Origin: a virus
Direction: 5' to 3' (one strand)
DNA: 64,000 nt
Virus record (IMG/VR): IMGVR_UViG_3300020451_002162
Span: 1 to 64,000 of that record
Below are positions 25,072 to 32,976 of the stretch, in pieces. The translations under genes and the position numbers were made by a program. The notes beneath the pieces were generated by a model. That model had not been told where the DNA came from, searched no databases, and saw nothing but the letters and a program-made list of their open reading frames with translations. Position 1 is the stretch's first letter; the number at the start of each line of letters is the position of its first letter.

Positions 25072-25510
25072 TACAGAAGAACTAGATGAGAGAGAAAATA
25101 TAATTGTTTGGGAAAAGTGGGTAGATCCCTATTTGCAGACTATACAAGATTCTGTGCCTACAGGAGACGAAGAGGATGAAGATTTAGAAGAAGAATATTT
25201 AGAAGACGAAGAAGATATAGAAGAATATGGATCTGTAGACAAATTAGGTAAGTTCAGAGCTATTGCAACACCTATGGGTATTATTCCGATTAATGAATCT
25301 ACCGCAAGCGGTAAGATATTTAATTTTTGGGTTGGACATACTAATTTTGATATCACAAATGCTTTAGCTTTAATAATTGAAGAAACAGCAGGAGTAGAAA
25401 CTTTAGATATCTTTACAAGGTATAGGTTTCGTATTGGAATAGGTAAAGCTTTCCATGACTCAAAAGTTATGAGAGACATTAATTCAAGGGTATATGACTA
25501 CTTAATATGA
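25064..25510 (+). CDS. Hypothetical acidic protein, 148 residues
   Basis: It has a very acidic segment (residues 37-60: GDEEDEDLEEEYLEDEEDIE) followed by a compact alpha/beta region FRAIATPMGIIPINE ... NFWVGHTNFDITNALALIIEETAGVETLDIFTRYRFRIGIG. The acidic linker suggests protein or polymerase binding. It overlaps the ClpP-like gene by 4 bases. Function unknown. Confidence 0.55.
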   Translation: MFNTEELDERENIIVWEKWVDPYLQTIQDSVPTGDEEDEDLEEEYLEDEEDIEEYGSVDKLGKFRAIATPMGIIPINESTASGKIFNFWVGHTNFDITNALALIIEETAGVETLDIFTRYRFRIGIGKAFHDSKVMRDINSRVYDYLI

Positions 25511-26172
25511 CACAGATAAATAACGATTCAGATTTATACAATATACATAATTTGTGTATAGACTCAAAAAGCAGGGAGCTATTCTTGCACTCTAGTTTTG
25601 ATTCAGAAGAAGAATCAGGTGTGGAGTTTAGATCTGCTATAATGTTTGAAAAAAATGTACGATATCTTAATCAAATTTCTCATGAACCTATTTTAGTACA
25701 TATGCATTTACCCGGCGGTGATTGGCAAGATTGCATGGGTATAGTAGATACAATATCTACCTCTGCTTCTAAAATATTTATCCTAGCATATGGAAAAGTT
25801 GAATCTGCTAGTAGCATACTTTTTCAAGCTGCCGATTTAAGAGTGTTAATGCCGAATACTCACATGCTGATTCATTATGGTTCTTTAAGTATAGAAGATG
25901 AACATCGTGCTGCAAAGAGTAGTTTTGAGTGGAGTGAAAAAGAATCTCTAAAAATGATTAACATGTTTACTAGTAGATGTATTGACAGCCCAATAGCTAA
26001 AGAAAGAAATTGGAAAAAACACATTATTAAAAAACATATCATGACACAATTAGATAATAAAAGCGATTGGATACTAGATGCTGAAGAATCTGTATATTAC
26101 GGTTTTGCTGACGGTGTATTAGGAGATAGAAAGTTTACTACGATAGAAAAACTAAAAAGCAGAAAAAGGTAA
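25507..26172 (+). CDS. ClpP-like serine peptidase
   Basis: A 221-residue crotonase-fold ClpP relative. It has ILVHMHLPGGDWQDCMGIVDTIS (oxyanion/handle region), the nucleophile region AYGKVESASSILFQAAD (Ser100 the best match to the ClpP Ser) and His123 in HMLIHYGS. DAEESVYYGFADGVL at the C-terminus is typical. Phages use such enzymes as capsid maturation proteases or as ClpP homologues. No capsid gene lies next to it here, so either is possible. Confidence 0.82.
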   Translation: MTQINNDSDLYNIHNLCIDSKSRELFLHSSFDSEEESGVEFRSAIMFEKNVRYLNQISHEPILVHMHLPGGDWQDCMGIVDTISTSASKIFILAYGKVESASSILFQAADLRVLMPNTHMLIHYGSLSIEDEHRAAKSSFEWSEKESLKMINMFTSRCIDSPIAKERNWKKHIIKKHIMTQLDNKSDWILDAEESVYYGFADGVLGDRKFTTIEKLKSRKR

Positions 26173-26173
26173 T

Positions 26174-26827
26174 ATGTATATAGAGTATTGTCTATACGAC
26201 AGAACACTCAGCGAAAAAGAAATATCTAAGGAAATAGAAAAAGCCATAGATATGGGGGTAAAAAATTTTTGTTTACTACCTTATTCTCTTTCTTCTTTAA
26301 AAAATACTGGTCTATTAAAAGATATTAATGTCTGCGTACCTCTAGATTATCCTTTTGGGGTGATGGATATTGACGCAAGAAAAGAAGTCGTGACTAATTT
26401 ATTAAAAAAATATAAAATACAAGCATTGGATGTAGTTGCTCCTTCTAAAATATTGTCTAATAATAAATATTCTAAATTCAGAGAAGATATAGATAATGTG
26501 AATCAGACATCAGAGAATTATGGTCTAGATATTAGATATATATTAGAATACAGACTTTTTAACTATGGTGTTTTGTCTAGATGCTGCCAGATTCTATCTG
26601 ACAAAGGTATTGAAACAATTGTTCCTTCTACCGGCAATATGATAGACGATATTCACGATAATATTATTGCTTGCAAGTATCTTGAAAGCAAATCTAAGAT
26701 TAATACCATCTGCAGTGGTAATGTATATCATAATAAACATCTCTCTTTATTGCGAACAAATAATATACAGAAAATTAGAGCATTTAATATTAATACGGTC
26801 AATATGCTTCAAAACTCAAATTTTTGA
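26174..26827 (+). CDS. DeoC-like TIM-barrel protein lacking Schiff-base lysine
   Basis: A 217-residue protein. It resembles deoxyribose-phosphate aldolase: VKNFCLLPYSLSSLK, INVCVPLDYPFGVMDIDARKEVV (matching V-[IV]-x-F-P-x-G), LDVVAPSK and the terminal block GIETIVPSTGNMIDD. In DeoC the last block reads I-K-[TS]-STG, with the Lys that forms the Schiff base; here that position is Val. The first Lys may be retained in APSK. It is therefore either inactive or has changed chemistry. Confidence 0.6.
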   Translation: MYIEYCLYDRTLSEKEISKEIEKAIDMGVKNFCLLPYSLSSLKNTGLLKDINVCVPLDYPFGVMDIDARKEVVTNLLKKYKIQALDVVAPSKILSNNKYSKFREDIDNVNQTSENYGLDIRYILEYRLFNYGVLSRCCQILSDKGIETIVPSTGNMIDDIHDNIIACKYLESKSKINTICSGNVYHNKHLSLLRTNNIQKIRAFNINTVNMLQNSNF

Positions 26828-26849
26828 ATTTTCTTTATATACCAATTAT

Positions 26850-26868
26850 GGTGTAACTTAATTATAAG
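26850..26868 (+). promoter_or_regulatory. GGTGTA/TATAA element before the 26.9 kb gene
   Basis: GGTGTA (26850-26855) then TATAAG (26863-26868) in the 78-base gap before a well-formed CCGGAGAT ribosome site and ATG at 26906. It is one of five intergenic GGTGTA sites in the window. A candidate late promoter. Confidence 0.4.
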
Positions 26869-26905
26869 CAATAGGCCTATTTGCACAACAAACCGGAGAT
26901 ATAAA

Positions 26906-27493
26906 ATGAACTTAGCAGACAACATGAAACAGAATGATGACTCAGCAGTAACTTCTACTAGTACTGTTAATAACGCTGGCACATTTTTAGCTTTTGATAG
27001 CACAAACACCAAAATGGATGCAGTTAGCCCAGCATACGCAAACTATCTTGGAGGTTCAGTTCCAGCTGATACTAACAATCCAAATACAGATCAAGCTTTA
27101 TCTGATGGTAATTTTGCCCATAATAACCAAAATCCAATAGCCAAAGGTTTAACTACAGTTCTTGGTGGTGGAGCAGTAGATAGCAGATTACTATCTGGAG
27201 CTATGCTGACTTACAATGATACTGATTCCATACATGCTGTTGAAAATATCACAAGCACTAGAACTGCTACAGCTATCAGAGCTGGTCAGTTCTTTATTGC
27301 TGGTAGAGATAATGACAGATATAATTTTCATCCAGATCCTACTACAGCTACAGATGCTTTTGGCAACGACAATGCTGCTAGAGTATCTAGAGCAACTCCT
27401 GGTAATTTAGTATACAAACTGGGCGGACCTTCAAGCGGTTCAAACCCTGTTGTAGACAGTTATTACTCGACTGCTGATGAAAAGACTGGCTAA
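26906..27493 (+). CDS. Probable virion protein, 195 residues
   Basis: A soluble protein rich in Asn, Thr, Ser, Ala and Gly with few charged residues (DNMKQNDDSAVTSTSTVNNAG, YANYLGGSVPADTNNPNTD, FFIAGRDNDRYNFHPDPTTA). It has no Cys. The composition is typical of phage decoration or tail proteins. A strong ribosome site (CCGGAGAT) and its own likely promoter and terminator suggest high expression as a single transcript end. No known family. Confidence 0.6.
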   Translation: MNLADNMKQNDDSAVTSTSTVNNAGTFLAFDSTNTKMDAVSPAYANYLGGSVPADTNNPNTDQALSDGNFAHNNQNPIAKGLTTVLGGGAVDSRLLSGAMLTYNDTDSIHAVENITSTRTATAIRAGQFFIAGRDNDRYNFHPDPTTATDAFGNDNAARVSRATPGNLVYKLGGPSSGSNPVVDSYYSTADEKTG

Positions 27494-27519
27494 TTTTTAA
27501 ACTTCATAACTTAATGATC

Positions 27520-27554
27520 AAGGACGGTGTATAGTTTATATGCCGTCCTTTTTT
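27520..27554 (+). terminator. Rho-independent terminator
   Basis: AAGGACGG (27520-27527) pairs perfectly with CCGTCCTT (27543-27550), followed by TTTTT. The loop TGTATAGTTTATATG can pair further. It ends the transcript of the 26.9 kb gene and separates it from the membrane-protein cassette downstream. Confidence 0.92.
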
Positions 27555-27570
27555 ATTGGAGATACATAAT

Positions 27571-27897
27571 ATGGCAGATCCTAATACTTTAGGTCATTTT
27601 TTTGAAAACTTTACTACACACATGGCTAGTGTTATAATCGCACTTATTGGTTTCTGGACTACTTTCGTTCGAAATCTAGTCAGCAGAAAAGAAGTAGAAG
27701 AAATGATAAATCATCAAAGTCAATACATGAAAGATAGAGAATTTATTATGGCTAGGTTAGAGGATCATAAAGCAGATAGTGCTACATTATTTAGAGCCCT
27801 TAATAAAAATACAGAGGTAATGAGTGAACTTAAAGTTCAGATCGCAATGCTGAGTAAAACTCTCGAAGCATTGGAAAACAGAATAGAAAGAACATAA
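27571..27897 (+). CDS. Membrane-anchored coiled-coil protein
   Basis: A 108-residue protein with one membrane segment (about MASVIIALIGFWTTFV, residues 18-33) and a long C-terminal coiled coil (KEVEEMINHQSQYMKDREF ... ALENRIERT). The topology resembles small phage holins or spanins. ATG at 27571 is preferred over an in-frame TTG at 27556 because GGAGAT sits at the correct distance. It starts a cassette of small membrane proteins. Confidence 0.65.
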   Translation: MADPNTLGHFFENFTTHMASVIIALIGFWTTFVRNLVSRKEVEEMINHQSQYMKDREFIMARLEDHKADSATLFRALNKNTEVMSELKVQIAMLSKTLEALENRIERT

Positions 27898-27928
27898 TTT
27901 ACAAAACTTTTAGATGGAGATAAAATAA

Positions 27929-28132
27929 ATGGCTACTACAGATGTTGCTTTTTCTAGTGATAATGTTTTTCCTTCAGGCATGCCTAAAAATGGTAGTATG
28001 ATTTTGCATGCTGGAATTAGAACAGCTAATTATGATGTAGATAATACTTATGCTACATCTGGTATTACCGATGATCAAATAGAGGTTAAATATTCTGGTC
28101 GATTTGATGATCGTGACTATTATTTACAATAG
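27929..28132 (+). CDS. Small hypothetical protein, 67 residues
   Basis: A polar 67-residue protein (ATTDVAFSSDNVFPSGMPKNGSMILHAGIRTANYDVDN), without Cys or membrane segments, ending DDRDYYLQ. GATGGAGATAA upstream is a good ribosome site. The beta-rich, neutral composition suggests a minor virion component, but no family is recognised. Confidence 0.55.
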   Translation: MATTDVAFSSDNVFPSGMPKNGSMILHAGIRTANYDVDNTYATSGITDDQIEVKYSGRFDDRDYYLQ

Positions 28133-28150
28133 TATTTAAGGTGATTTATT

Positions 28151-28630
28151 ATGAAAAAATCATATCAAACAAGCGAATTTTGGTTTACTATCGTTAGTTT
28201 TGTTATAAGTGGTTTATTTATAGTAGGCGTAATTACAGAACCAGATACTAAAGACGACCTAATTAGTGTGGGAACTCATGTCGTTGAGAGTATTATTTTA
28301 TTGGGTGGTCAGTTTATGGTATTTTCTAGATACTTAAACAAAAGGAAAATAGAAAAAATAGAGTTTGAAAAGACCAAGCAAAAAGAACAAGATAATTTAC
28401 GCAAAGAATTAGAAGATTATGTCGGAGTAGGGAAACAACACGAAATTGTAAATATCAACACAGCAGATTTAGGAGAACTAATACAGCTTCCCCATATAGG
28501 ACCCCAACTTGCTCAAAAAATTATTGATTTCAGGAAGGATAACAGTTTTAACAATATTAATGAATTGATTGAAATAAAAGGTATTGGAGATAGTGTCTTT
28601 TCCGATATTAGCAAATATGTCACGGTATGA
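28151..28630 (+). CDS. Membrane protein with ComEA-type helix-hairpin-helix DNA-binding domain
   Basis: A 159-residue protein. Two N-terminal membrane segments (about 10-28 and 38-57) and a charged helical linker lead into a ComEA-like tandem helix-hairpin-helix, residues 100-157: VNINTADLGELIQLPHIGP, AQKIIDFRKD, INELIEIKGIGDSVF. The hairpins LPHIGP and IKGIGD contact DNA backbone in ComEA. A membrane-anchored DNA-binding module suggests a role in DNA entry, or in tethering the phage genome to the membrane. Confidence 0.8.
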   Translation: MKKSYQTSEFWFTIVSFVISGLFIVGVITEPDTKDDLISVGTHVVESIILLGGQFMVFSRYLNKRKIEKIEFEKTKQKEQDNLRKELEDYVGVGKQHEIVNINTADLGELIQLPHIGPQLAQKIIDFRKDNSFNNINELIEIKGIGDSVFSDISKYVTV

Positions 28631-28640
28631 GGGTTAAAAT

Positions 28641-29069
28641 ATGAATAGTAAAGAATTAATAGCTAAAGAATTCGATGTTTTAATTGACAATGTAAAAACT
28701 AGCCTAGATAATGTAAAAAGATTTGCTGTTGGTGAAGCGTGGAAAATCCTTCAGGTAGCCACAGCAAGTCTAATTCAAACCATTGAAAAATTCGGTTCAG
28801 ATCTAGAAGGTCCAGAAAAAAAGACCATAGCTATGGAATTATTATCTGATTTTTATGATAAAATATTTTCAGCTGTTGATATTCCTGTTGTTCCTAATAT
28901 TTTAGAACCTATTATACATAAGAGTGTCAAGGCATTTTTAATGGTTCTGGTAAGCGCAACAATTGATGCGTTAGTCACAACATTTAGAGAGACAGGTATT
29001 TTTCTAAAGAAAAAACTAGATGAAAATCCTTATAGTAAAGAAGTTGTAAAAGTTTCCTATGTTCCATGA
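28641..29069 (+). CDS. Hypothetical helical protein, 142 residues
   Basis: Largely alpha-helical with an amphipathic or hydrophobic stretch VPNILEPIIHKSVKAFLMVLVSATIDALV (about 89-117) that could insert in a membrane. No motif was recognised. It is within the cassette of membrane-associated proteins and has the usual AGGG-type ribosome site upstream. Confidence 0.55.
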   Translation: MNSKELIAKEFDVLIDNVKTSLDNVKRFAVGEAWKILQVATASLIQTIEKFGSDLEGPEKKTIAMELLSDFYDKIFSAVDIPVVPNILEPIIHKSVKAFLMVLVSATIDALVTTFRETGIFLKKKLDENPYSKEVVKVSYVP

Positions 29070-29081
29070 AAGGGATAGATT

Positions 29082-29465
29082 ATGAATTTTAGCCAAAGTT
29101 TTGAGGAATTTAGTAGCAGTTTAGGCCCGATGGATTTGGCTTTATATGCTGGGGTAGGCATAGTTTTATGGGTCTTGTTTAAAGATAAGCTAAGTCCTGT
29201 TCAGAAAATTATAGTAGATTTAGTAAATAAAGCAAAGTCTTCTTTAGGACAAGATGGGAAACCCACAGTATCTGTTCCATTGCCAGATAGTATGAAAAAT
29301 GCTCCTGTGAAGACTCAAAATGTATTTTTTGATTTAGTTGTGTCTTGGAAGCAAACAAGAGACCTAGCAGAACTTAGCGGTTGTAAGAAAGCAGTTGAAG
29401 TAGCTGATCAAATGTTTCCTTACTTAAGTCCAACAATATGTTCGGAGGATAAAGATGCAGAATAA
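29082..29465 (+). CDS. Hypothetical single-pass membrane protein, 127 residues
   Basis: One membrane segment near the N-terminus (MDLALYAGVGIVLWVLF, about 17-33) and a soluble C-terminal region with paired Cys (SGCKKAVEVADQMFPYLSPTIC). It overlaps the next gene by 11 bases. AAAGGGAT precedes the ATG. Function unknown; the context suggests envelope association. Confidence 0.6.
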   Translation: MNFSQSFEEFSSSLGPMDLALYAGVGIVLWVLFKDKLSPVQKIIVDLVNKAKSSLGQDGKPTVSVPLPDSMKNAPVKTQNVFFDLVVSWKQTRDLAELSGCKKAVEVADQMFPYLSPTICSEDKDAE

Positions 29466-29961
29466 ATTATTATTATTTGTAGGAGTCGTATTAGTATTAT
29501 TTGGCGTATTTAAGCCCGATTTATCTAATTTGTCTTTGCCTGTAGGTGGTAATACTGTATGCGTAACATCTAATCATGTTACAGATGCTCCTGCGAATGA
29601 AGTATTGTTAAATAAATCTAGAGCTATTACTGAAGTACTACTTGCTTCTGATGATTCTACTAGAAAAAGCGATTGTATAAAACTATCCTCTTTATACTGT
29701 GATATTGCGACATTAATAGAATTAGACGAAACAGACTTAGTAATTGCTGACACATCAACAATCAGAGAAGTAAATAGTATTGCTGGTAAGATGTTAAGAT
29801 TAGATATAAAAGATAAATATCCTAATCTTGCTGAGTTAGCTAAAGATCTTGTTGTGACCAATATAGGTGACGACGATGTGATTTTAGATAAAGAACTTAG
29901 GCTTAAAGCTGTAGAGGCTTTTCGGGCATTAAGCTGGGCATTTTGGGAGGGTAGTAAATAA
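29455..29961 (+). CDS. Hypothetical exported or membrane-anchored protein, 168 residues
   Basis: An N-terminal hydrophobic segment (KLLLFVGVVLVLFGVF) without a clear cleavage site, then an alpha-helical soluble domain with three Cys (VCVTSNH ... KSDCIKLSSLYCDIATLIELDETD). It ends ALSWAFWEGSK, and its TAATG overlaps the papain-like peptidase start. No family recognised. Confidence 0.6.
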   Translation: MQNKLLLFVGVVLVLFGVFKPDLSNLSLPVGGNTVCVTSNHVTDAPANEVLLNKSRAITEVLLASDDSTRKSDCIKLSSLYCDIATLIELDETDLVIADTSTIREVNSIAGKMLRLDIKDKYPNLAELAKDLVVTNIGDDDVILDKELRLKAVEAFRALSWAFWEGSK

Positions 29962-30887
29962 TGCCAAGAATGACTCCAAAAAATTTATATGACGCTTACA
30001 GACAAGGATATAACGGATGTCTGTGGGAAGAACACGTTTTTGCAGAACTAATAGATAGCTCAAGATATGGTTATTTTAAAGACGGGGCTAAAAAAATTAA
30101 AAATAGCGGAAAAGGTAAACTATCAACTCCTTTTATGTCTGTATTAAAATTTGACAAAAATGCATATATAGAGAGACAAACTACAGGAGATTGTGTGTCT
30201 CACGCAACTCGAAACGCATGTGACATAACGAGAGCAGTAGAAATTGACATTAAGGGAGACAAAGAAAGTTGGATTGCTAGAGGTGCTACTGAAGCTATAT
30301 ATGGATGCAGAGGTCACGGTGGCCAAGGAATGAGCTGTAGTCGTGCAGCTACTTTTGTTACTCAGTCGGGAGGAATATTAGTTAGAAAAAATTATCCTGG
30401 TGTTGCTAACTTTTCTAAATACAATGGCTCTATGGGTGCTAAATGGGGCTCTAGAGGTTTACCAGATAAAGTTATAGACAAAGCAGATGATCATCAAGTA
30501 AAAACAGCTTCCCTAATAAGAACTGTTGAAGAAGCTAGAGATGCTTTGGCTAATGGGTATGGATTAAGTGTTTGTAGTAATTATGGATTTTCCAGCAAAA
30601 GAGATAGCAAGGGATTCGCTAGAAAAAGTGGGTCCTGGAATCACGCAATGTCCTGGACGGCCTGTGACGATACTGGTAAAGAACCTGCTTTTCTTATACA
30701 AAACAGCTGGGGCAAATTTAATAGCGGAGGGCATCCAGAATGGGGTCCAATTCCTGATGGTTCTTTTTTAATACATGCTGATGTTGCAGAAGGGATGCTT
30801 CGACAAAATGGGGCTTATGCCTTTAGTGATTTTAATGGATTTCCTCCACAGAAACTTCCTGATTATGGCTTCGGAGATTATTTATGA
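29961..30887 (+). CDS. Papain-like (C1-fold) cysteine peptidase
   Basis: A 308-residue protein with a papain-type triad: oxyanion Gln73 and nucleophile Cys78 in QTTGDCVSHA, His228 in GSWNHAMSW and Asn248 in LIQNSWG. NSWG is the most conserved block of family C1. It lacks a signal peptide. In phages such enzymes are rare; possible jobs are virion maturation, cell-envelope degradation or self-cleavage of a structural protein. Its start overlaps the preceding stop (TAATG), and its end overlaps the next gene (ATGA). Confidence 0.85.
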   Translation: MPRMTPKNLYDAYRQGYNGCLWEEHVFAELIDSSRYGYFKDGAKKIKNSGKGKLSTPFMSVLKFDKNAYIERQTTGDCVSHATRNACDITRAVEIDIKGDKESWIARGATEAIYGCRGHGGQGMSCSRAATFVTQSGGILVRKNYPGVANFSKYNGSMGAKWGSRGLPDKVIDKADDHQVKTASLIRTVEEARDALANGYGLSVCSNYGFSSKRDSKGFARKSGSWNHAMSWTACDDTGKEPAFLIQNSWGKFNSGGHPEWGPIPDGSFLIHADVAEGMLRQNGAYAFSDFNGFPPQKLPDYGFGDYL

Positions 30888-31045
30888 GACTATTAGATAA
30901 GATTGCACTTAACAGTTTAATTAAAACCATTACTAGTTTTATATTAGCTATATTAAAAATGTTTGCCCCAAGTAAATCTGACAGCATAACTCCTAGAGAG
31001 AGAAAACGCCCTGTGCTTGACTTTCTTAAAAAATGGATGAAATAA
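30884..31045 (+). CDS. Small membrane protein, 53 residues
   Basis: A short frame linked by ATGA overlap to the peptidase gene. It encodes MRLLDKIALNSLIKTITSFI, LAILKMFA, then a basic tail PRERKRPVLDFLKKWMK. The middle is hydrophobic and could form one membrane helix with positive ends, a plan seen in small holins or antiholins. Too short for a firm call. Confidence 0.5.
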   Translation: MRLLDKIALNSLIKTITSFILAILKMFAPSKSDSITPRERKRPVLDFLKKWMK

Positions 31046-31049
31046 AATT

Positions 31050-31298
31050 ATGAGCAAAATCTTACTTAGTGCAATTATTAGCTTGCCTTTAATATTTGGC
31101 CAGTTTTTATTTACCAATATAGTCGATCCACCTTCTTATAGCACAACAGCTATTGTTGCTTTGGTTGGAGCCAAAGTAGCTGCACAAAAAGATGTTGTGA
31201 AAAAATACAAAAGAAAAGATTGTCCTGTTTGCAAAGGAAAAGGTTGGTATATTAGTGGTGATGGAATAGCTAAAATAAGCTGTCAATACTGCGAGTAG
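31050..31298 (+). CDS. Small membrane protein with C-terminal zinc-knuckle pair
   Basis: An 82-residue protein with N-terminal hydrophobic segment (SKILLSAIISLPLIFGQFLF) and a second weaker one, then DCPVCKGKGW (Cys58, Cys61) and SCQYC (Cys78, Cys81). The CPVCxGxGW form is like the DnaJ zinc-binding repeat. It may mediate protein contacts at the membrane. Last gene of the membrane-protein cassette. Confidence 0.6.
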   Translation: MSKILLSAIISLPLIFGQFLFTNIVDPPSYSTTAIVALVGAKVAAQKDVVKKYKRKDCPVCKGKGWYISGDGIAKISCQYCE

Positions 31299-31302
31299 TA
31301 CG

Positions 31303-31332
31303 GTGTATTTTATTCTGTAATCACCTATAATA
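31303..31332 (+). promoter_or_regulatory. Candidate promoter of the tail/adhesin genes
   Basis: TATAAT at 31327-31332 is preceded by GGTGTA (31303-31308), 18 bases upstream. GGTGTA is a poor -35 for the vegetative sigma factor, but recurs at four other gaps here, so it may be read by the phage sigma factor. The next gene starts 20 bases downstream. Confidence 0.45.
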
Positions 31333-31351
31333 CTTAAGGACTATCTAGATA

Positions 31352-32383
31352 ATGTCAGATATACAAAAAATAGACACTAGTAAGTCTATAGATCATGGTG
31401 GAGTTACCGTTAGGTATCCATTCGGTGAAGGAGAAGGTCGTGACGCTAAGATATCTAGTCAGGACATCAAGACTCAAGCAAATAATTTATTAAATAAATT
31501 TAAGCCATTAAGACGGTTTGATTCAAAAACATTCTCATCCCTCTATTCCATGTTAAAAGATAAAACTTTAGGGATATATCAATCTGACTTACCGTACCCT
31601 AGTACATCTAACTTTACATTAAAATCACAATTAGACTTGGGAATAGGTGTTTTTTCTGTATTTGACGAGCATTATATTTTTAGTTATAATAATTATATAT
31701 ATGTGTGTTGTAATAACAATAATATTAAATATATAGATGCTGATTTTAATATATCTGAAATTGATATTGGTTACAGATGGGATCAAATCTTTTTTAAAGA
31801 CAATGATACTATTTTTACCTTATTAGACAACAAGATTTATCAAATTGATTTAACAAATAATACAAGCTCTGTTTATGGAACATTAGACAGCGCAATACCA
31901 TATCCTGTAGACGATATTAAATATGACAACATCAATAACAAATTTATATGTGGGTCAAGCGAAAAAATATTTATTAGCAACAATAGCTTGACCTTGCTGG
32001 CTACCTTGAGCAATACAGTGCAAACTTTATTCAATAACAAAAACGGCACCTTTATAGCATCTAGACCTTTAGACGGAAATAATGTTCAAGACAATTTTCA
32101 AATAGACTTATCAGATAATTCTATCACAACATTAACAGATAACAAAAACTATTATGAACACATAGACTTGTTTTGCAACAATTACACTAAGACTTCCGAA
32201 ACGGGCAATGTCGAATTATATAGCGGTTCTACTTTACTAGGCACTATATCTCTGTTTGATGATGTATTGTCTGTAAATCAATCTACGGACACTATTGTTG
32301 TAAGAGAAAATGACAAAAGAAATGTCTATTCTTTAACAAATGCTCTTAATGGTAAACTTTCTAAACTTGTGGAGTTAGATTAA
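31352..32383 (+). CDS. Putative tail-associated beta-propeller-like protein
   Basis: A 343-residue protein. After an N-terminal segment (GGVTVRYPFGEGEGRD) it has a series of short beta-rich units: FDEHYIFSYNNYIYVC, WDQIFFKDNDTIFTLLDNKIYQIDL, YDNINNKFICGSSEKIFISN and DDVLSVNQSTDTIVVREN. This recalls WD/kelch-like propellers built from degenerate repeats. It is directly upstream of two large Ig-containing proteins with TAATG coupling, so a tail or baseplate role is likely but inferred. Confidence 0.55.
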   Translation: MSDIQKIDTSKSIDHGGVTVRYPFGEGEGRDAKISSQDIKTQANNLLNKFKPLRRFDSKTFSSLYSMLKDKTLGIYQSDLPYPSTSNFTLKSQLDLGIGVFSVFDEHYIFSYNNYIYVCCNNNNIKYIDADFNISEIDIGYRWDQIFFKDNDTIFTLLDNKIYQIDLTNNTSSVYGTLDSAIPYPVDDIKYDNINNKFICGSSEKIFISNNSLTLLATLSNTVQTLFNNKNGTFIASRPLDGNNVQDNFQIDLSDNSITTLTDNKNYYEHIDLFCNNYTKTSETGNVELYSGSTLLGTISLFDDVLSVNQSTDTIVVRENDKRNVYSLTNALNGKLSKLVELD

Positions 32384-32976
32384 TGAGTGTACTTGTTGTA
32401 GCACAAAGCGGCGTGTCGATCACCCCAACACCAACACCCAACAGGTCTGCAACCCCTACGCCAACACCAAGTGTTACATCTACTCCAATAGTAGCCACTG
32501 TCACCCCAACCGCTACTTCTACAGTAACGCCCACTCCTACTATTACCAAAACACCAACCCCCACACCAACAACATCTCCTAGACCAATATCTATACTGAC
32601 CCATCCTGAGTCCCAAACAATAGATATAGAACAAACACAAAGTGTAATGTTGCGTACAAGTACAGATAATAATTCTACTCATTATTATTCTTGGCAATAC
32701 TCTGACAATGGAGGTTCTGACTGGAATTTTATTACAATAAGTGGTTTATCTGTGCCGTCTAAGGAATCTAATCCAACATCCTACTTATTCTTAAATAATC
32801 TCACACCCGCTCAACACAATAATCAATACAGATGTCAAATCACCAATGAAGTATTTACTACAGAAACAAACGCAGCAACACTTACCATACTGACAGATAT
32901 CAATATTACAACACAGCCCACAGGCACTACTATTTCAGGTAGTGGAACAGCAACATTTTCTATAGGTGCAGAATAA
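32383..32976 (+). CDS. Pro/Thr-linker protein with Ig-like domain, N-terminal part of an adhesin
   Basis: A 197-residue protein. Residues 14-68 are a TP-repeat linker, residues 70-168 an Ig-like (I-set) domain (SWQYSDNGGSDWNF, NNQYRCQITNE) and residues 170-197 start a second Ig domain that stops at SIGAE. The next frame continues with a matching second half, INYQWQVSKDGG. The stop TAA overlaps an ATG in the -1 frame. The gene is therefore probably the first part of a split or frameshifted adhesin. Ig-like domains on phage tails assist weak surface attachment. Confidence 0.75.
   Translation: MSVLVVAQSGVSITPTPTPNRSATPTPTPSVTSTPIVATVTPTATSTVTPTPTITKTPTPTPTTSPRPISILTHPESQTIDIEQTQSVMLRTSTDNNSTHYYSWQYSDNGGSDWNFITISGLSVPSKESNPTSYLFLNNLTPAQHNNQYRCQITNEVFTTETNAATLTILTDINITTQPTGTTISGSGTATFSIGAE
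32422..32586 (+). repeat. Tandem Thr-Pro repeat tract
   Basis: About 55 codons of (Thr-Pro)-rich low-complexity sequence built from ACA/ACC/ACT CCA/CCC/CCT units. It is clearly richer in C than surrounding sequence. Such linkers are often variable in length and O-glycosylated, which would fit the glycosyltransferases in this window, but no evidence of modification is present. Confidence 0.85.

Noticed and set aside
25129-25479. Minus-strand frame of 116 residues opposite the acidic protein gene
   Set aside because: Its Ser-rich run mirrors the Glu/Asp codons of the plus-strand gene, which is the one that fits the operon spacing.
32361-32697. Two minus-strand frames across the Thr-Pro repeat tract
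   Set aside because: They are shadows of the C-rich repeat: their Gly/Val- and Cys/Trp-rich translations follow from the complementary codons, and they lack ribosome sites.
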